From positions 1,302,001 to 1,366,000 of the forward strand of contig NZ_JAVDDX010000001.1 of the NCBI RefSeq assembly GCF_030848575.1: 64,000 nucleotides of DNA, given 5' to 3'. A program made the translations under genes and the position numbers. This stretch comes from Haloarcula sp. H-GB4. Lineage in GTDB: Archaea; Halobacteriota; Halobacteria; Halobacteriales; Haloarculaceae. This document shows, in pieces, positions 39,870 to 49,497 of this stretch. Positions within the stretch are counted from its first letter, which is position 1, and every line of letters begins with the position of its first letter. The notes under the pieces were generated by a model that was not told where the DNA came from, made no database searches, and worked only from the letters and a program-made list of their open reading frames with translations.

Positions 39870-41018
39870 TCAGATACCGAACGTCGCCCGCAGCATGTCT
39901 CGCGAGCCCGGCCCGAGGCCGACTGCGGTAACGGCGATGAGCAATAGCAGTGCGTACCGCGGGCTGTCGTCGATGAACTCCTGGTTGAACAGCGAGACGA
40001 CCAGCGAGGCGACGGCGAGCTTGACGATCAGGAATGGCCACGACGTGCCGATAGCGGCCGAGAGGCCAGCCGGCTGGAGCGTCTCGGTGGCCGCGATGAT
40101 GAACTCGTTGGCCGGGTGTTTCGGGTAGTACGTCAGCGGTACATTGAGTGCGTCGAGCCAGTCGGCCAGCAGGACGTTCGCGACACCGTCGATTGCGTGG
40201 CCCCAGATGACCAGCAGACCGATATAGCCAGTGCCGTCGTTCATCGCCGGGCGGTAAGACTCAAATAGCCGGTACAGACCGTACGACAGTGCCGACGCCA
40301 GTGCGACAGTCGTGATGAGGACTGACGGGTACAGCGTTGCGTACTCACGGGTGAGGGCGACAAACGTGAGATACAGGAGCGTCACGGCGACAAAGGCCCC
40401 GCCGATAGCGCCGGTCGTCCGGTAGTAGCTGTCGACGACCCCACGCCGTTCGAGGTCCACGCAGACGACGAGGACGAGCAGCGTCAGCAAGAACACGGTA
40501 CCGTAAATCACGGGGCTGATGATGAGCGAGCTGAGTGGGTACTCGACGATGGGTGTAACTCCGGCGTCGACCGCGCGGTCAGTTGCGTCCTCGACGGTCC
40601 GCAGCGCGCCGCCGAGTAGCATGAACGGTACGAACGCGAAGTAGAGCTTCGGGTCTTCGGCGATGTCCAGTCGCTCGAGGAGAAAGTAGACACCAACGAG
40701 CATATACACCAGAATCAACATGTACCCGATTTCAGAGACGATAGTGTATCCCGGTTCGGCGATGAGCCGTCCCTCCTGGATGGCCGCCGCACAGCCATCG
40801 TACAGTGGTTGTGGGCCGGATGCAGTCATTTCGGCACAGCTGGCCGACTTGGCGTCGGCATACACTGGCCCCCAGAAGTACTGCCAGAGGAACCGATCCC
40901 AGACGGCCTGTGGAGCGGCCGTAACGGCGCCGACCGCGACGAGGAGGACTGCAACGAAAGAGCCCACCCAGAGCTGGCCGGGCCCGTACTCATCGACGGC
41001 TCGCTCGAACGTATCCAT
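39870..41018 (-). CDS. DUF63-family membrane protein
   Basis: 382 residues with about nine membrane helices (22-40, 95-115, 130-150, 165-190, 205-230, and further). ADWLDALNVPLTYYPKHPAN and IWGHAIDGVANVLLADW are typical of the archaeal DUF63 family. Its function is unknown. It is convergent with the YcaO gene (23 bases between stops) and starts 95 bases from the IMPase-family gene end. Confidence 0.85.
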   Translation of the reverse strand: MDTFERAVDEYGPGQLWVGSFVAVLLVAVGAVTAAPQAVWDRFLWQYFWGPVYADAKSASCAEMTASGPQPLYDGCAAAIQEGRLIAEPGYTIVSEIGYMLILVYMLVGVYFLLERLDIAEDPKLYFAFVPFMLLGGALRTVEDATDRAVDAGVTPIVEYPLSSLIISPVIYGTVFLLTLLVLVVCVDLERRGVVDSYYRTTGAIGGAFVAVTLLYLTFVALTREYATLYPSVLITTVALASALSYGLYRLFESYRPAMNDGTGYIGLLVIWGHAIDGVANVLLADWLDALNVPLTYYPKHPANEFIIAATETLQPAGLSAAIGTSWPFLIVKLAVASLVVSLFNQEFIDDSPRYALLLLIAVTAVGLGPGSRDMLRATFGI

Positions 41019-41113
41019 GGCCGAGTGACCGGTGGCAGGCGGTTTTAGCGTTCCGGTCCCGTGTGCATGGAGCGGAATTTCGCGCGGTACTGAACTGCGC
41101 GGGGCAAGTGTGT

Positions 41114-41953
41114 TCAGTCCTGCCTGAGCGCTTCGTTGCCGGCCGCCACGAAGGCCTCGTGTGCCTCACCGTTGGAGGCGACGACGGAATCACTGTCGTG
41201 GGTCCAGGGCTCACCATTGAGGTCAGTAACCGTGCCGCCAGCCTGTCGAACCATATGGACGCCGGCGAGCGTATCCCAGGGTGCCATCGAGCGCGTGCAA
41301 ACGAGCCCCTCGAGCGCCCCGTCGGCAACGTGGGCCAACGTTGCTTGGAACGAACCCAAGCGCCGGATGTCGCCGAAGCGGTCGCCGACAGCGCTACACA
41401 ACCGACCGAACTCGTCCCTGTCATCACGGTCCCACCAGCCGACGGGGGCCACGGCAAAAGTCTCTGGGTCGGTTCGTCCGCTCACGGAAAGTTCAGTTCC
41501 GTCTCGCGTCACGCTTTCGGGGCCGGCGGCGTAAAGGTCACCGTACGAGGGGAGATAGGTCACCGATGCAACTGGCTCACCGTCGACAACGGCGCTAACG
41601 GACGTCCCCCACAAGCGCATTCCGCGGACGTAGTTCGCCGTCCCGTCGATCGGGTCGATGACCCACACGGAGCCACTGTCGGGGACGCTATCGACCCCTT
41701 CGACATCGCGGTCGACCTCTGGGCCGGCCAGCGTCGAGAGGTCCTCCTCACAGAGGAACCGGTCACCAGGGAACTCCGCCCGAATCGTTGTGACGACCTG
41801 CCGCTGGGCGTCGCGGTCTGTTTCCGTGACGAGGTCGTTCTTGTTTGCCTTTGACTCGACGCTGAGGTCGCCCCGGAACTGCTCGCGGGCCACGACACCG
41901 CCGGCACGGGCCGCTCGCTCGGCAACCGCCGCCCGGTGGCTAGCATCTGTCAT
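41114..41953 (-). CDS. Inositol monophosphatase-family phosphatase
   Basis: 279 residues from ATG 41953. Metal-binding motifs are clear: FLCEEDLST (Glu), VWVIDPIDGTANYVRG (DPIDGT) and SMAPWDTLAGVHMVRQAGG (WDxAAG-like, here WDTLAG). This Mg-dependent family acts on inositol-1-phosphate, fructose-1,6-bisphosphate or PAP; archaeal members often have both IMPase and FBPase activity. The exact substrate is uncertain. Confidence 0.9.
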   Translation of the reverse strand: MTDASHRAAVAERAARAGGVVAREQFRGDLSVESKANKNDLVTETDRDAQRQVVTTIRAEFPGDRFLCEEDLSTLAGPEVDRDVEGVDSVPDSGSVWVIDPIDGTANYVRGMRLWGTSVSAVVDGEPVASVTYLPSYGDLYAAGPESVTRDGTELSVSGRTDPETFAVAPVGWWDRDDRDEFGRLCSAVGDRFGDIRRLGSFQATLAHVADGALEGLVCTRSMAPWDTLAGVHMVRQAGGTVTDLNGEPWTHDSDSVVASNGEAHEAFVAAGNEALRQD

Positions 41954-42025
41954 ATCTGATGCTGGACCGCCCGTGTTCAAACCATCTCGCCTTCCAGCAA
42001 AACAGGGCCGACAGCCGGCGATGGG

Positions 42026-42226
42026 TTACTCCTCTTCGGCAGCCTCGTCAACAGCATCGAGAATGGATTCAGCGATGTCCCGTGCCTCATTGGGCGTGTA
42101 CAGGACCTGATTCCCTAGCGACTGTTCGATACGGACGTAGCCGTCATCGTCCTCGATGGAGAAAAACGCCGTATTCTCCAGCGGTGGCACGGGCAGGCTG
42201 GCCCCCTCGGACTGGTCTGTGGCCAT
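42026..42226 (-). CDS. Small acidic haloarchaeal protein (66 aa)
   Basis: From ATG 42226 the product is MATDQSEGASLPVPPLENTA followed by two strands (YVRIEQSLGNQVLYT) and an acidic helix ending DAVDEAAEEE. The frame is open further upstream, but that sequence is non-acidic and lacks coding character. Possibly a small strand-helix regulator; no family assigned. Confidence 0.65.
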   Translation of the reverse strand: MATDQSEGASLPVPPLENTAFFSIEDDDGYVRIEQSLGNQVLYTPNEARDIAESILDAVDEAAEEE

Positions 42227-42317
42227 GTTACTACTTAGCACATAGGACAGCTTAAATCTACGGCTCGGGACGACAGTGCTCGCCCAGTTACAAATATTAA
42301 TAATTGGACCGCAACGA

Positions 42318-42325
42318 CTTATACT
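42318..42325 (+). promoter_or_regulatory. TATA-like box of the 59-aa membrane protein
   Basis: CTTATACT, centred about 25 bases before the ATG at 42346, fits a leaderless start. Confidence 0.45.
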
Positions 42326-42345
42326 CGTCTTGGATATGTACGTAT

Positions 42346-42525
42346 ATGGCATCGATACGTGGGGCACTTCAGTTCAGCAAGGACATCTCAGTTATCATGT
42401 TTTTAGGAGGAGTGTACGTCCTTGGACTAAGCGTCACAACGCTGGTCAGTGCATTGGAGGACCGACTGCCACGGCTACACGCTGCTGGTGGCGAGATACG
42501 GAGTCGACTTCGCCGCCCGGTGTAA
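42346..42525 (+). CDS. Small single-span membrane protein (59 aa)
   Basis: ATG 42346 is chosen by its TATA spacing. The product MASIRGALQFSKDISVIMFL continues as one hydrophobic helix (about 13-34) and an Arg-rich C terminus on the cytoplasmic side. No family is recognised. It is divergent from the 66-aa acidic protein and is the last gene before an AT-rich gap and the GT2. Confidence 0.45.
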   Translation: MASIRGALQFSKDISVIMFLGGVYVLGLSVTTLVSALEDRLPRLHAAGGEIRSRLRRPV

Positions 42526-43120
42526 GCCGCTCGGCAATTATGAAGCCCTAGAGTCGTCGACTGACACACGGAGTCAAGTGGTTGTCTCCAGAGTGCGTCT
42601 ATCCAAGTTGGCAAATTTTTCCGACCGTGGACAATATCTGGGACCACTTCTCTGTGTCTCTCGTTAGACTTCCGGTGTAGTGTGATTCCCGCAAACGTGG
42701 CCGCCCTGTTGGTCATTGTATTGTAGTGTTTGAATGTCTGCAAATGATACCCGCTGCAGAGATAGTCCACTAGTTTGATAGATGTCTGTTCCACAACGTA
42801 CATTAGTACGTGAATAATGTTCTCTATTGATAGGTGTCTACACCACAATATCGTCATGGTCGGAAGAAATTGTGCACATTCAGAGGAGAATAGGGAAACC
42901 TCATGCTAACTATTATTATTAATGATGGGTTATCCTACCCAACAGCTTTATTATATGCTGCTTTGACATGACATCCTGTGTGGGAAGCACGCGGTACCTA
43001 TCAGAAGTTAGCCACTGAAATCAAATAAAATGGGGCTTACTAGCCGTATTCACCGAAAGCCGTTCAGGGGAGTGGAGAGCGTATGCCACTAGACGCGCCA
43101 GTTACAGCCGAGGTACGGGA
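42526..43120. other. AT-rich gap before the GT2
   Basis: 595 bases. A 162-codon frame on the minus strand (42369-42857) runs through the 59-aa gene and lacks halophile-like acidic composition, so I reject it. Around 42910-42970 the sequence is AT-rich with tattattattaat. I find no RNA gene or terminal inverted repeats. Confidence 0.4.
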
Positions 43121-44338
43121 ATGACAATACAAGCAAATCAGGCAAATCAAGCGGACGAACGGGGGATCACAGCCAGCACTGCAGACGAGTTTCTTGTCAC
43201 GCCGGAGAGCGAAGTCAGGCCGGTTTTGAGCGTCGTGATGCCCACCCTCAACGAGGAGAAAGGGATTGTAGAATGTATCGATTGGATCAAGACCGCGATA
43301 TCGGAGTTGCGCGTCCCGACTGAGATCATCGTAAGCGACAGTTCGACCGACGCGACTCCGGAGCTAGCTCGCGAGCGGGGTGCGACAGTCGTGACACCTG
43401 ACGAACCGGGCTATGGCTATGCGTATCGCTACGCGTTCGACAAGGCACGAGGAGAGTACATCGCGATGGGCGATGCCGACACGACGTACGATTTTAAGAT
43501 GATTCCACAGCTCCTCGAGCCGGTCCAGAACGGCGACGCGGACATCTGTATGGGGAGTCGACTTGAGGGAGAGATCCGTGACGGGTCGATGCCGCCGCTG
43601 CATAAATACGTCGGCAATCCGCTGTTGACGCGGTTCCTGAACACGTTCTATGGAGCCGGTGTCAGCGACGCACACAGCGGCTTCCGTGTGTTCACCAAGG
43701 ACGCGCTCGAAACGCTAGAGCTAGAGACGACCGGGATGGAGTTCGCCAGCGAGATGATCATGGAGGCCGGCGCGAACGATCTCACCATCGAGGAGGTTCC
43801 GATTATCTACCACGAGCGGGAAGGCGAGGAAACGCTCGACAGTTTCAGTGACGGTTGGCGACACGTCCGATTCATGCTTGTGAACGCACCGGACTACCTG
43901 TTCTCGTATCCAGCTCTGTTGCTTGTCTCTGCTGGGGCAGTGTTGATGTCGCTGTCAATCGCACAGCTGTCAGTCGGTGGCATCAACTTCGGAATACAGA
44001 CAATGGTCGGCGGGTCGTTGCTGGCAATCGTCGGGTATCAGGTCTGGACGCTCGCGCTGTTCAGTTCCATCGCTGCGAACCCGATCAACAAGCCGGAGGG
44101 CGTGCTTGTCGGTATGATACGGGAGCAGTTCCAGTTGGAGCACGGCGCGTCAATCGGTATCCTCGCGGCTGCAGCCGGAATTCTGTACCTCGGGGGCGTG
44201 TTTGGACAGTGGCTGCTCGCCGGCGAAGCGGCGTTACCGTCAGCCACGGCGACCCTACTGGCCTCGACAGTCGTGGTCCTCGGGCTACAGACAGTGTTCG
44301 GGTCGTTCTTCATGAGTATGCTGGCAGACAGCAGTTAA
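43121..44338 (+). CDS. Membrane-associated family 2 glycosyltransferase
   Basis: 405 residues. The GT2 domain at about 35-265 has VLSVVMPTLNEEKGIVECI at the nucleotide end, the metal-binding YIAMGDADTTYD (DxD), and GAGVSDAHSGFRVFTKDAL. C-terminal helices (about 268-290, 300-325, 345-365, 375-400) anchor it. ETLDSFSDGWRHVRFMLVNA is typical of polyprenyl-phosphate sugar transferases and related archaeal Agl enzymes. It probably transfers a sugar from a nucleotide donor to a lipid carrier for surface glycans. It stands apart from the main glycan locus. Confidence 0.87.
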   Translation: MTIQANQANQADERGITASTADEFLVTPESEVRPVLSVVMPTLNEEKGIVECIDWIKTAISELRVPTEIIVSDSSTDATPELARERGATVVTPDEPGYGYAYRYAFDKARGEYIAMGDADTTYDFKMIPQLLEPVQNGDADICMGSRLEGEIRDGSMPPLHKYVGNPLLTRFLNTFYGAGVSDAHSGFRVFTKDALETLELETTGMEFASEMIMEAGANDLTIEEVPIIYHEREGEETLDSFSDGWRHVRFMLVNAPDYLFSYPALLLVSAGAVLMSLSIAQLSVGGINFGIQTMVGGSLLAIVGYQVWTLALFSSIAANPINKPEGVLVGMIREQFQLEHGASIGILAAAAGILYLGGVFGQWLLAGEAALPSATATLLASTVVVLGLQTVFGSFFMSMLADSS

Positions 44339-44371
44339 TCATTGACTGCCGTTTTCACGCACTAATCAGTT

Positions 44372-45433
44372 CTACGTACACCTGCTAGAGCACGTCCCGT
44401 TCTCCGCACACACAACGTCGGGCTGCGTTCGGTTCTCAGCAACGAACTCCCACTCGTTTCGACCCACGCTGTCGGTGCCGTTCGAATAGGTGAGTTGTCT
44501 GTACAGTCCGTTGTAGTTCATCACGCTATCGTACTCTGTCTGGGAGTAGCGCTCCTCGTCGATACCGTCCTGATAGGCGTCGAGCCCCATCGCATGCCCG
44601 AATTCATGCATAAACAGCGATGCGGTGATCTTCGTCGAATCGAACCGCTCCATCGCCGCGATTTCAGGTCGTCCCGCGCCGACGAAGTAGTCGTCACCGT
44701 TGTAGGCGACGTCATCGGTGAGCAAGACGTAGTAATAGCCGTCAGAACTGTACTCCGAATGGTTGGCTCGGAAGTCGTAGATATCGTTCCCGGAACCAGC
44801 ACGGGATTTCGAGTGGACTGTTCCGTTGGTCGAGAGATTAGTATCATCCGTGACGAGATGAATGTTGATCCCGGTGGAGTCGTCCGGGTTCGAAACGGGT
44901 GCATTCTCAAAGGTCTCAACAATAGAGGTCTGGACTGAGTCGCTGAGCGTCGTTGACTGGGTAGAATCGACTTCGACATAGATATCGGTTCGCAGCGGGT
45001 CTGCATCCGGAATAGCCTGCTCACAGCGGACTTCCATGCCGTCCGGATAGCCGTCACCGTCCGTGTCCGCGTCGGTCGGGTCGGTGCTGTAAGTGGACCG
45101 CTCTAGCGAATCCGACAGTCCGTCTCCGTCTGTATCAGTGGCGTTCACATCGGCCTGTGCCTCCTGTACATTTGGCGCATCGGCCCCACCACCACTAGCG
45201 GTGTTCACCTGTGGCGACATTCCGGCAGCTGGAAACACGACACCGGCGAGTAGCCCCGTGATGAGGACGATGGCACCGACACGAACCACCGGCACGTTAC
45301 GGAGCCATCGGCCCGTGAGACGATGGGCTCCGGCAGGGGTGCCTGCCCTCTCAGTTTCAATATTAAAACTGAGGCCAAAAGTCTCCTTCAGGCAAATCCG
45401 CAAAAACCGGGATAAAATAGACCATTGGGTCAT
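44372..45433 (-). CDS. Secreted metzincin-type zinc metalloprotease with Ca-binding repeats
   Basis: 353 residues. After a cytoplasmic lead, one hydrophobic helix (about 50-72, VRVGAIVLITGLLAGVVFPA) serves as signal or anchor. Two DxDGDGxxD calcium-type repeats follow (about 98-130, TDTDGDGLSDSLE and DADTDGDGYPDG). The protease domain has H276-E-F-G-H280-A-M-G-L-D285, a HExxHxxGxxD zinc site. A Met-turn-like SVMNYNG follows about 25-30 residues later. It would cleave extracellular or surface proteins. It is convergent with the GT2 and divergent from the DUF58 operon. Confidence 0.8.
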   Translation of the reverse strand: MTQWSILSRFLRICLKETFGLSFNIETERAGTPAGAHRLTGRWLRNVPVVRVGAIVLITGLLAGVVFPAAGMSPQVNTASGGGADAPNVQEAQADVNATDTDGDGLSDSLERSTYSTDPTDADTDGDGYPDGMEVRCEQAIPDADPLRTDIYVEVDSTQSTTLSDSVQTSIVETFENAPVSNPDDSTGINIHLVTDDTNLSTNGTVHSKSRAGSGNDIYDFRANHSEYSSDGYYYVLLTDDVAYNGDDYFVGAGRPEIAAMERFDSTKITASLFMHEFGHAMGLDAYQDGIDEERYSQTEYDSVMNYNGLYRQLTYSNGTDSVGRNEWEFVAENRTQPDVVCAENGTCSSRCT

Positions 45434-45579
45434 CTATAACCCAATGTTTTCGGTTAGAAGGTAAGTAAGTAATTCCCCAAATATCAATATCGATTTCGAT
45501 ATTGGATTGGGTGTATATTTGAAGTCCCTGGCTGTGTCTGTCGGTATCTTCAATGGGCTCGATTCAGTAACAGAAGGTA

Positions 45580-47025
45580 ATGCGTGTTACCCGCCGGTTC
45601 TGGCTCACGCTCACTGCTATCGGGAGCCTCGTCATAGGTGGTGGGCTGCTCGATGCACCCCTCTTAGTCGTCGGAGCCGTCGCGCTCGCAGGCTGGCTGC
45701 TCGCAATGCAGGTTGCGTTCGTTCGTGGCGTTTCACGGCTTGAGGACGAACTCACAGTCAGCCAGTCGCTCGACCGGTCCCGAATACGGACCGGCGCCGA
45801 AACGACGTACACACTCGACGCATCGGTTGACGCTGCCGGCGATCACCTGCCGCTCTCCATCGAAGCACGGATTCCACTCACAGCGCAGATGGAAGCGGGT
45901 CCCTCTCCAGACATCACTCTCGGTACATCGATGCAGTCGTCATCAGTGACACTCCCGCTCACCTGGGAGACTGTTGGCAACTACACCGTTCCCGGAGCCA
46001 CGGTGACTGTCAGTGACGGCACCGGGCTGTTTACCCAGTCGTTCACGACGGCTCCCGGCCCGGAAATAGCAGTCGAGTCGCCGTCGGTCGGCCCGATTCA
46101 CGTTGGCCAGGGTGGGAAACAGTTGCTACGCGGTGTCGGCGAGCACGATGCCCGCGGGCGGACAGGTGGCTTGTCAGCCGAGGAGATTCGAAAATACGTT
46201 CCGGGTGACGCACTGAAATACGTCGACTGGAAGGCGACTGCCAGACTAGACGAGGCGCACGTCCGTAACTACGAAGCCGAGAGTAACCGTAGTGTGGTAC
46301 TCGTCCTCGATCACCGTCAGACGCTGGGTGATGGTGCACCTGGCGAAACGAAGCTAGAGCACCTCAAAGCGGTCGCCGCGGCGTTCCAGCAGCGTGCCGA
46401 AACGACCCGTGACCCGTTAGGGTACGTGACCATCGATGACGCAGGCGTGACAGACTCGAGAGTCCCCGTAGCGAGAACCGAGGTTTACAGGTCGTGTCAG
46501 CATCGGATTAATGACCTCGACACTGAAACTGAGACACCGGCAACAGCTATCACAACAGCGCCTCACACCGGAACGGAGACAGGGAGAGTAAATCCGTCGA
46601 CAAGCACACAATCACCGATAGAAGCGACGCTGCTCGCGTATCGGAACGCTGCTGGGTCAAAGCAACATCTTCCAGACCAACCACTGTACAACGGGTTGCA
46701 AGCGGCACCACACGAGATACGTAGCGCGGACCTATTGGTCATCTGTACAGACGACAGCAACCCGAACGAACTGCGGAACACAGTTGGACTGGCAAGACGC
46801 AACGCAACGGAGGTCGTCGTATTTATTACGCCCTCAGTGGCCTTCGATACGGACCTTCTCACCGACCTTGGTACCGCCTACGAACGGTATCGGACCTTCG
46901 ACCAGTTCCGGCGTGAATTGAACGAGATCGACGCAGTGACGGCCTACGAGGTCGGGTCGCCGGACCAGATCTCGGCTATTCTGTCTGGCAGCCCAGCGAA
47001 CACAGACCAAGGGGAATACGTATGA
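45580..47025 (+). CDS. DUF58 domain protein
   Basis: 481 residues. Two N-terminal membrane helices (about 8-45) and an Ig/beta-rich region (60-160) precede the DUF58 core: RGRTGGLSAEEIRKYVPGDA then KYVDWKATARL and VVLVLDHRQTL, which resembles a vWA-like fold. DUF58 proteins normally work with MoxR AAA ATPases, and such a gene (48487-49497) is encoded convergently next door. Its stop overlaps the next start by 4 bases. Confidence 0.88.
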   Translation: MRVTRRFWLTLTAIGSLVIGGGLLDAPLLVVGAVALAGWLLAMQVAFVRGVSRLEDELTVSQSLDRSRIRTGAETTYTLDASVDAAGDHLPLSIEARIPLTAQMEAGPSPDITLGTSMQSSSVTLPLTWETVGNYTVPGATVTVSDGTGLFTQSFTTAPGPEIAVESPSVGPIHVGQGGKQLLRGVGEHDARGRTGGLSAEEIRKYVPGDALKYVDWKATARLDEAHVRNYEAESNRSVVLVLDHRQTLGDGAPGETKLEHLKAVAAAFQQRAETTRDPLGYVTIDDAGVTDSRVPVARTEVYRSCQHRINDLDTETETPATAITTAPHTGTETGRVNPSTSTQSPIEATLLAYRNAAGSKQHLPDQPLYNGLQAAPHEIRSADLLVICTDDSNPNELRNTVGLARRNATEVVVFITPSVAFDTDLLTDLGTAYERYRTFDQFRRELNEIDAVTAYEVGSPDQISAILSGSPANTDQGEYV

Positions 47026-47522
47026 GTATGGCACTAGCGAGGGAACGGTCGCTCCGATCACCGCCTACCGTGCTCGGCCTGCTGGGAATCGGCATCGCGG
47101 CAGGCGGACTTGTCCTGAGTGGACCGGTCTGGCTTGGCCTCGTCGGTATTGTCCTCGGCGGTCTCTATCTATCCGGAACAGCCGTTCTCGCCGTCGTGCT
47201 TGGACAGATAGCGCTCATCACAGTCGATGCACCGTCACTCATACCCCTCGTCCTTGTCGAAGGTGGCCTGTTCCTTGCATTGCTTTCAGTCACTATTGAG
47301 ATACCCGACGGTCGGGTCGCTGGCAGCCTCGTGGCGCTTGTCGTTCCACTGCTCGGCGGTCTTGCCTGGCTGTTGCTCGGGCCCTTGAATCTGGATCCCC
47401 TCAGGGTCGGGTCCGCCCTCCTCGTTGGGATTGCTATCGTCGGCTATCTGCTTCACCGATATCTGCTGATAGAACTCGACATCGTGACTGAAGACGTAGC
47501 TGCGGATCGTGATTTCCTATGA
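47022..47522 (+). CDS. Hydrophobic membrane protein of the DUF58 operon
   Basis: 166 residues, about five membrane helices (25-45, 45-62, 65-85, 90-130, 135-155) and short loops. It starts 4 bases inside the end of the DUF58 gene and its stop overlaps the next start (ATGA), so translation is coupled. Uncharacterised in haloarchaea. Confidence 0.78.
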   Translation: MSMALARERSLRSPPTVLGLLGIGIAAGGLVLSGPVWLGLVGIVLGGLYLSGTAVLAVVLGQIALITVDAPSLIPLVLVEGGLFLALLSVTIEIPDGRVAGSLVALVVPLLGGLAWLLLGPLNLDPLRVGSALLVGIAIVGYLLHRYLLIELDIVTEDVAADRDFL

Positions 47523-48472
47523 GTCAACCCGAGCCCTCGCAACTGGACGCATCAGCTGATGACAGCGACCAACAGACCGATGTTGTACCGGATCGCCAGA
47601 CACTCGAAGCGGAGCTAGAAGTGTTGCGGGAGGAGAATCGCCGGTTGCGCGAGTCATACGTGCATGCGAAGCGAGCAACGTTCAGACGGACCGCGATAGG
47701 CTTTTTTACGGTCGGTGGCCTCTCCCTCATAGCGGCGTTCGTCTTTCCGGCCCTGCAAACCATCTTCATTGCGTTCGGTGGGACCGGTGTGTTCGCCGGC
47801 ATCGTCACGTTCTATCTCACTCCCGAGCGATTCGTCTCTGCGTCAGTCAGTGATACTGTGTTTGACACGCTGGCCGATATCGAACAGCAACTCGTCAGCG
47901 AACTTGAACTCCAAACTGAGGCAGTGTATGTCCCAACAGCATCCCGCCCTGAGACGACTGCACGCCTGTTCGTCCCACAGCACGTCGAGTACGCGGTTCC
48001 CGACCCGGAGCAGTTGGGAGAGCTGTTCGTCACAGGCGTCGAGTCGGAGCAGGGCATATCGCTCCCCCCCACCGGTGGCCGGCTATACACCGAGTTCGAG
48101 CGAACGCTCTCGGGTGAACTCGATGACGACCCCCATTCAATAGCGACACGGCTGACTGCGGCCCTGTCCGAACAGTTCGAACTTGTCGATGATACAACAA
48201 TCGAAATTGATGGCGAGAACCGAACCGCTTCTATTGCCATTGACAATCCTGCGTTCGGTGAAATTCACCAGCTAGACCATCCGGTGGTATCACTGCTCGC
48301 GGTGGGGTTTGCCACGGGCTTTGACCGGCCGGTTACCGTCGACACGCGTGATGACGAGCGGTTCAGCGGTGTCGTGACGGTTTCGTGGGACGCACTCGAA
48401 CAACCATCGGCGCAGTCCAATAGCGCGGCGACCCCGGAAAAAGAGACGACCACGATGCCAGAAAACAGCTAA
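47519..48472 (+). CDS. Membrane protein with coiled coil, third gene of the DUF58 operon
   Basis: 317 residues. A leading acidic segment and coiled coil (about 25-45, LEAELEVLREENRRLRES) precede two membrane helices (about 58-75 and 78-98). A soluble alpha/beta domain follows (115-300, DTLADIEQQLVSELELQTEA). No family name is recognised. The convergent MoxR gene ends only 14 bases away. Confidence 0.75.
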   Translation: MSQPEPSQLDASADDSDQQTDVVPDRQTLEAELEVLREENRRLRESYVHAKRATFRRTAIGFFTVGGLSLIAAFVFPALQTIFIAFGGTGVFAGIVTFYLTPERFVSASVSDTVFDTLADIEQQLVSELELQTEAVYVPTASRPETTARLFVPQHVEYAVPDPEQLGELFVTGVESEQGISLPPTGGRLYTEFERTLSGELDDDPHSIATRLTAALSEQFELVDDTTIEIDGENRTASIAIDNPAFGEIHQLDHPVVSLLAVGFATGFDRPVTVDTRDDERFSGVVTVSWDALEQPSAQSNSAATPEKETTTMPENS

Positions 48473-48486
48473 CTGCGGTCCGGTCG

Positions 48487-49497
48487 CTATTCGAACTCGC
48501 GTTTCGTCCCGCCATCGCCGACCGCTGTCTCGGTACCCGTACTGTGGTCGGTGTCGGACCCGGGCGGCGTGATCGACTGGAGAATTTCTTCGATAACCGC
48601 TTCGGCGCTGATCTGGCTTAGTTCGGCGTCGCTGTTCATAATGAGACGATGGCGCAACACCGGGAGCGCCATCTCTTTCACGTCGTCCGGGATGACGTAC
48701 TCTCGGCCATTCAGACGAGCACCCGCCTTGGCTGTATTCTGTAGATCGATGGTCGCCCGCGGTGAAGCGCCGTGAATGACGTTTCGATGGTCTCGCGTTG
48801 CGCCGACAATAGAAAGAATGTACTCTTTGATTGTGTCTTCGATGTGTGTCTCAGGGACCACTGTCCGGGCGTCCAGAAGTTCGTCCCGAGAGATGACCTG
48901 TGAGATAGAGTCCGCATCAAGCGTCGGGTTTGCGTCGAACCGGTCAAGGATAGCGCGCTCCTCCTCTGAGTCGGGAATCTCAGTGACGAGTTTCATCTGG
49001 AATCTGTCGCGCTGGGCCTCTGGGAGCTTGAACGTTCCTTCCATCTCGAGTGGGTTCATCGTCGCAACGACCGTAAACGGGGTCGGAAGTTCGAGCGTTG
49101 ACCCCTCGATAGACACCTGCCCTTCCTGCATCGCTTCGAGCAGCGCACTCTGTGTTTTCGGCGGGGCGCGGTTGATCTCGTCAGCGATGACCAGATTAGT
49201 AAACACTGGGCCTTTCTGCAGTTCGAACTCGCCGTTTCGCTGGTGATACACTGTCGTTCCAGTGATATCTGCAGGGAGCAGATCAGGCGTCATCTGAACA
49301 CGAGAGTGCTGGAGATCCGTCGCGTTGGCGACGAGCGTGGCAATCGTCGTTTTCGCGACACCGGGGACCCCCTCAAGAAGCACGTGGCCGCGTGTAAGCA
49401 TGGCAACAGTAATGTGCCGAAGAACCTGCTCGTTCCCGATAAGAACTGTTTCCGTCTCCTCTCTGAGACGGTCGTACAGTACCGACGGATCAGTCAT
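48487..49497 (-). CDS. MoxR-family AAA+ ATPase
   Basis: 336 residues. Walker A GVPGVAKTTIATLVA (about 40-55), Walker B VIADEINRAPPKTQSALLEA (about 107-126), and the MoxR-typical NPLEMEGTFKLPEAQRDRF sensor region are present. A C-terminal lid follows (GASPRATIDLQNTAKAGARL). MoxR ATPases act as chaperone-like partners of vWA/DUF58 proteins. It overlaps the end of the DUF4350 gene upstream by 8 bases. Confidence 0.95.
   Translation of the reverse strand: MTDPSVLYDRLREETETVLIGNEQVLRHITVAMLTRGHVLLEGVPGVAKTTIATLVANATDLQHSRVQMTPDLLPADITGTTVYHQRNGEFELQKGPVFTNLVIADEINRAPPKTQSALLEAMQEGQVSIEGSTLELPTPFTVVATMNPLEMEGTFKLPEAQRDRFQMKLVTEIPDSEEERAILDRFDANPTLDADSISQVISRDELLDARTVVPETHIEDTIKEYILSIVGATRDHRNVIHGASPRATIDLQNTAKAGARLNGREYVIPDDVKEMALPVLRHRLIMNSDAELSQISAEAVIEEILQSITPPGSDTDHSTGTETAVGDGGTKREFE

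Noticed and set aside
42369..42857. 162-codon minus-strand open frame
   Set aside because: Not acidic, has many Cys/Arg/Ser, and overlaps a better-supported gene with a TATA box; no family seen.
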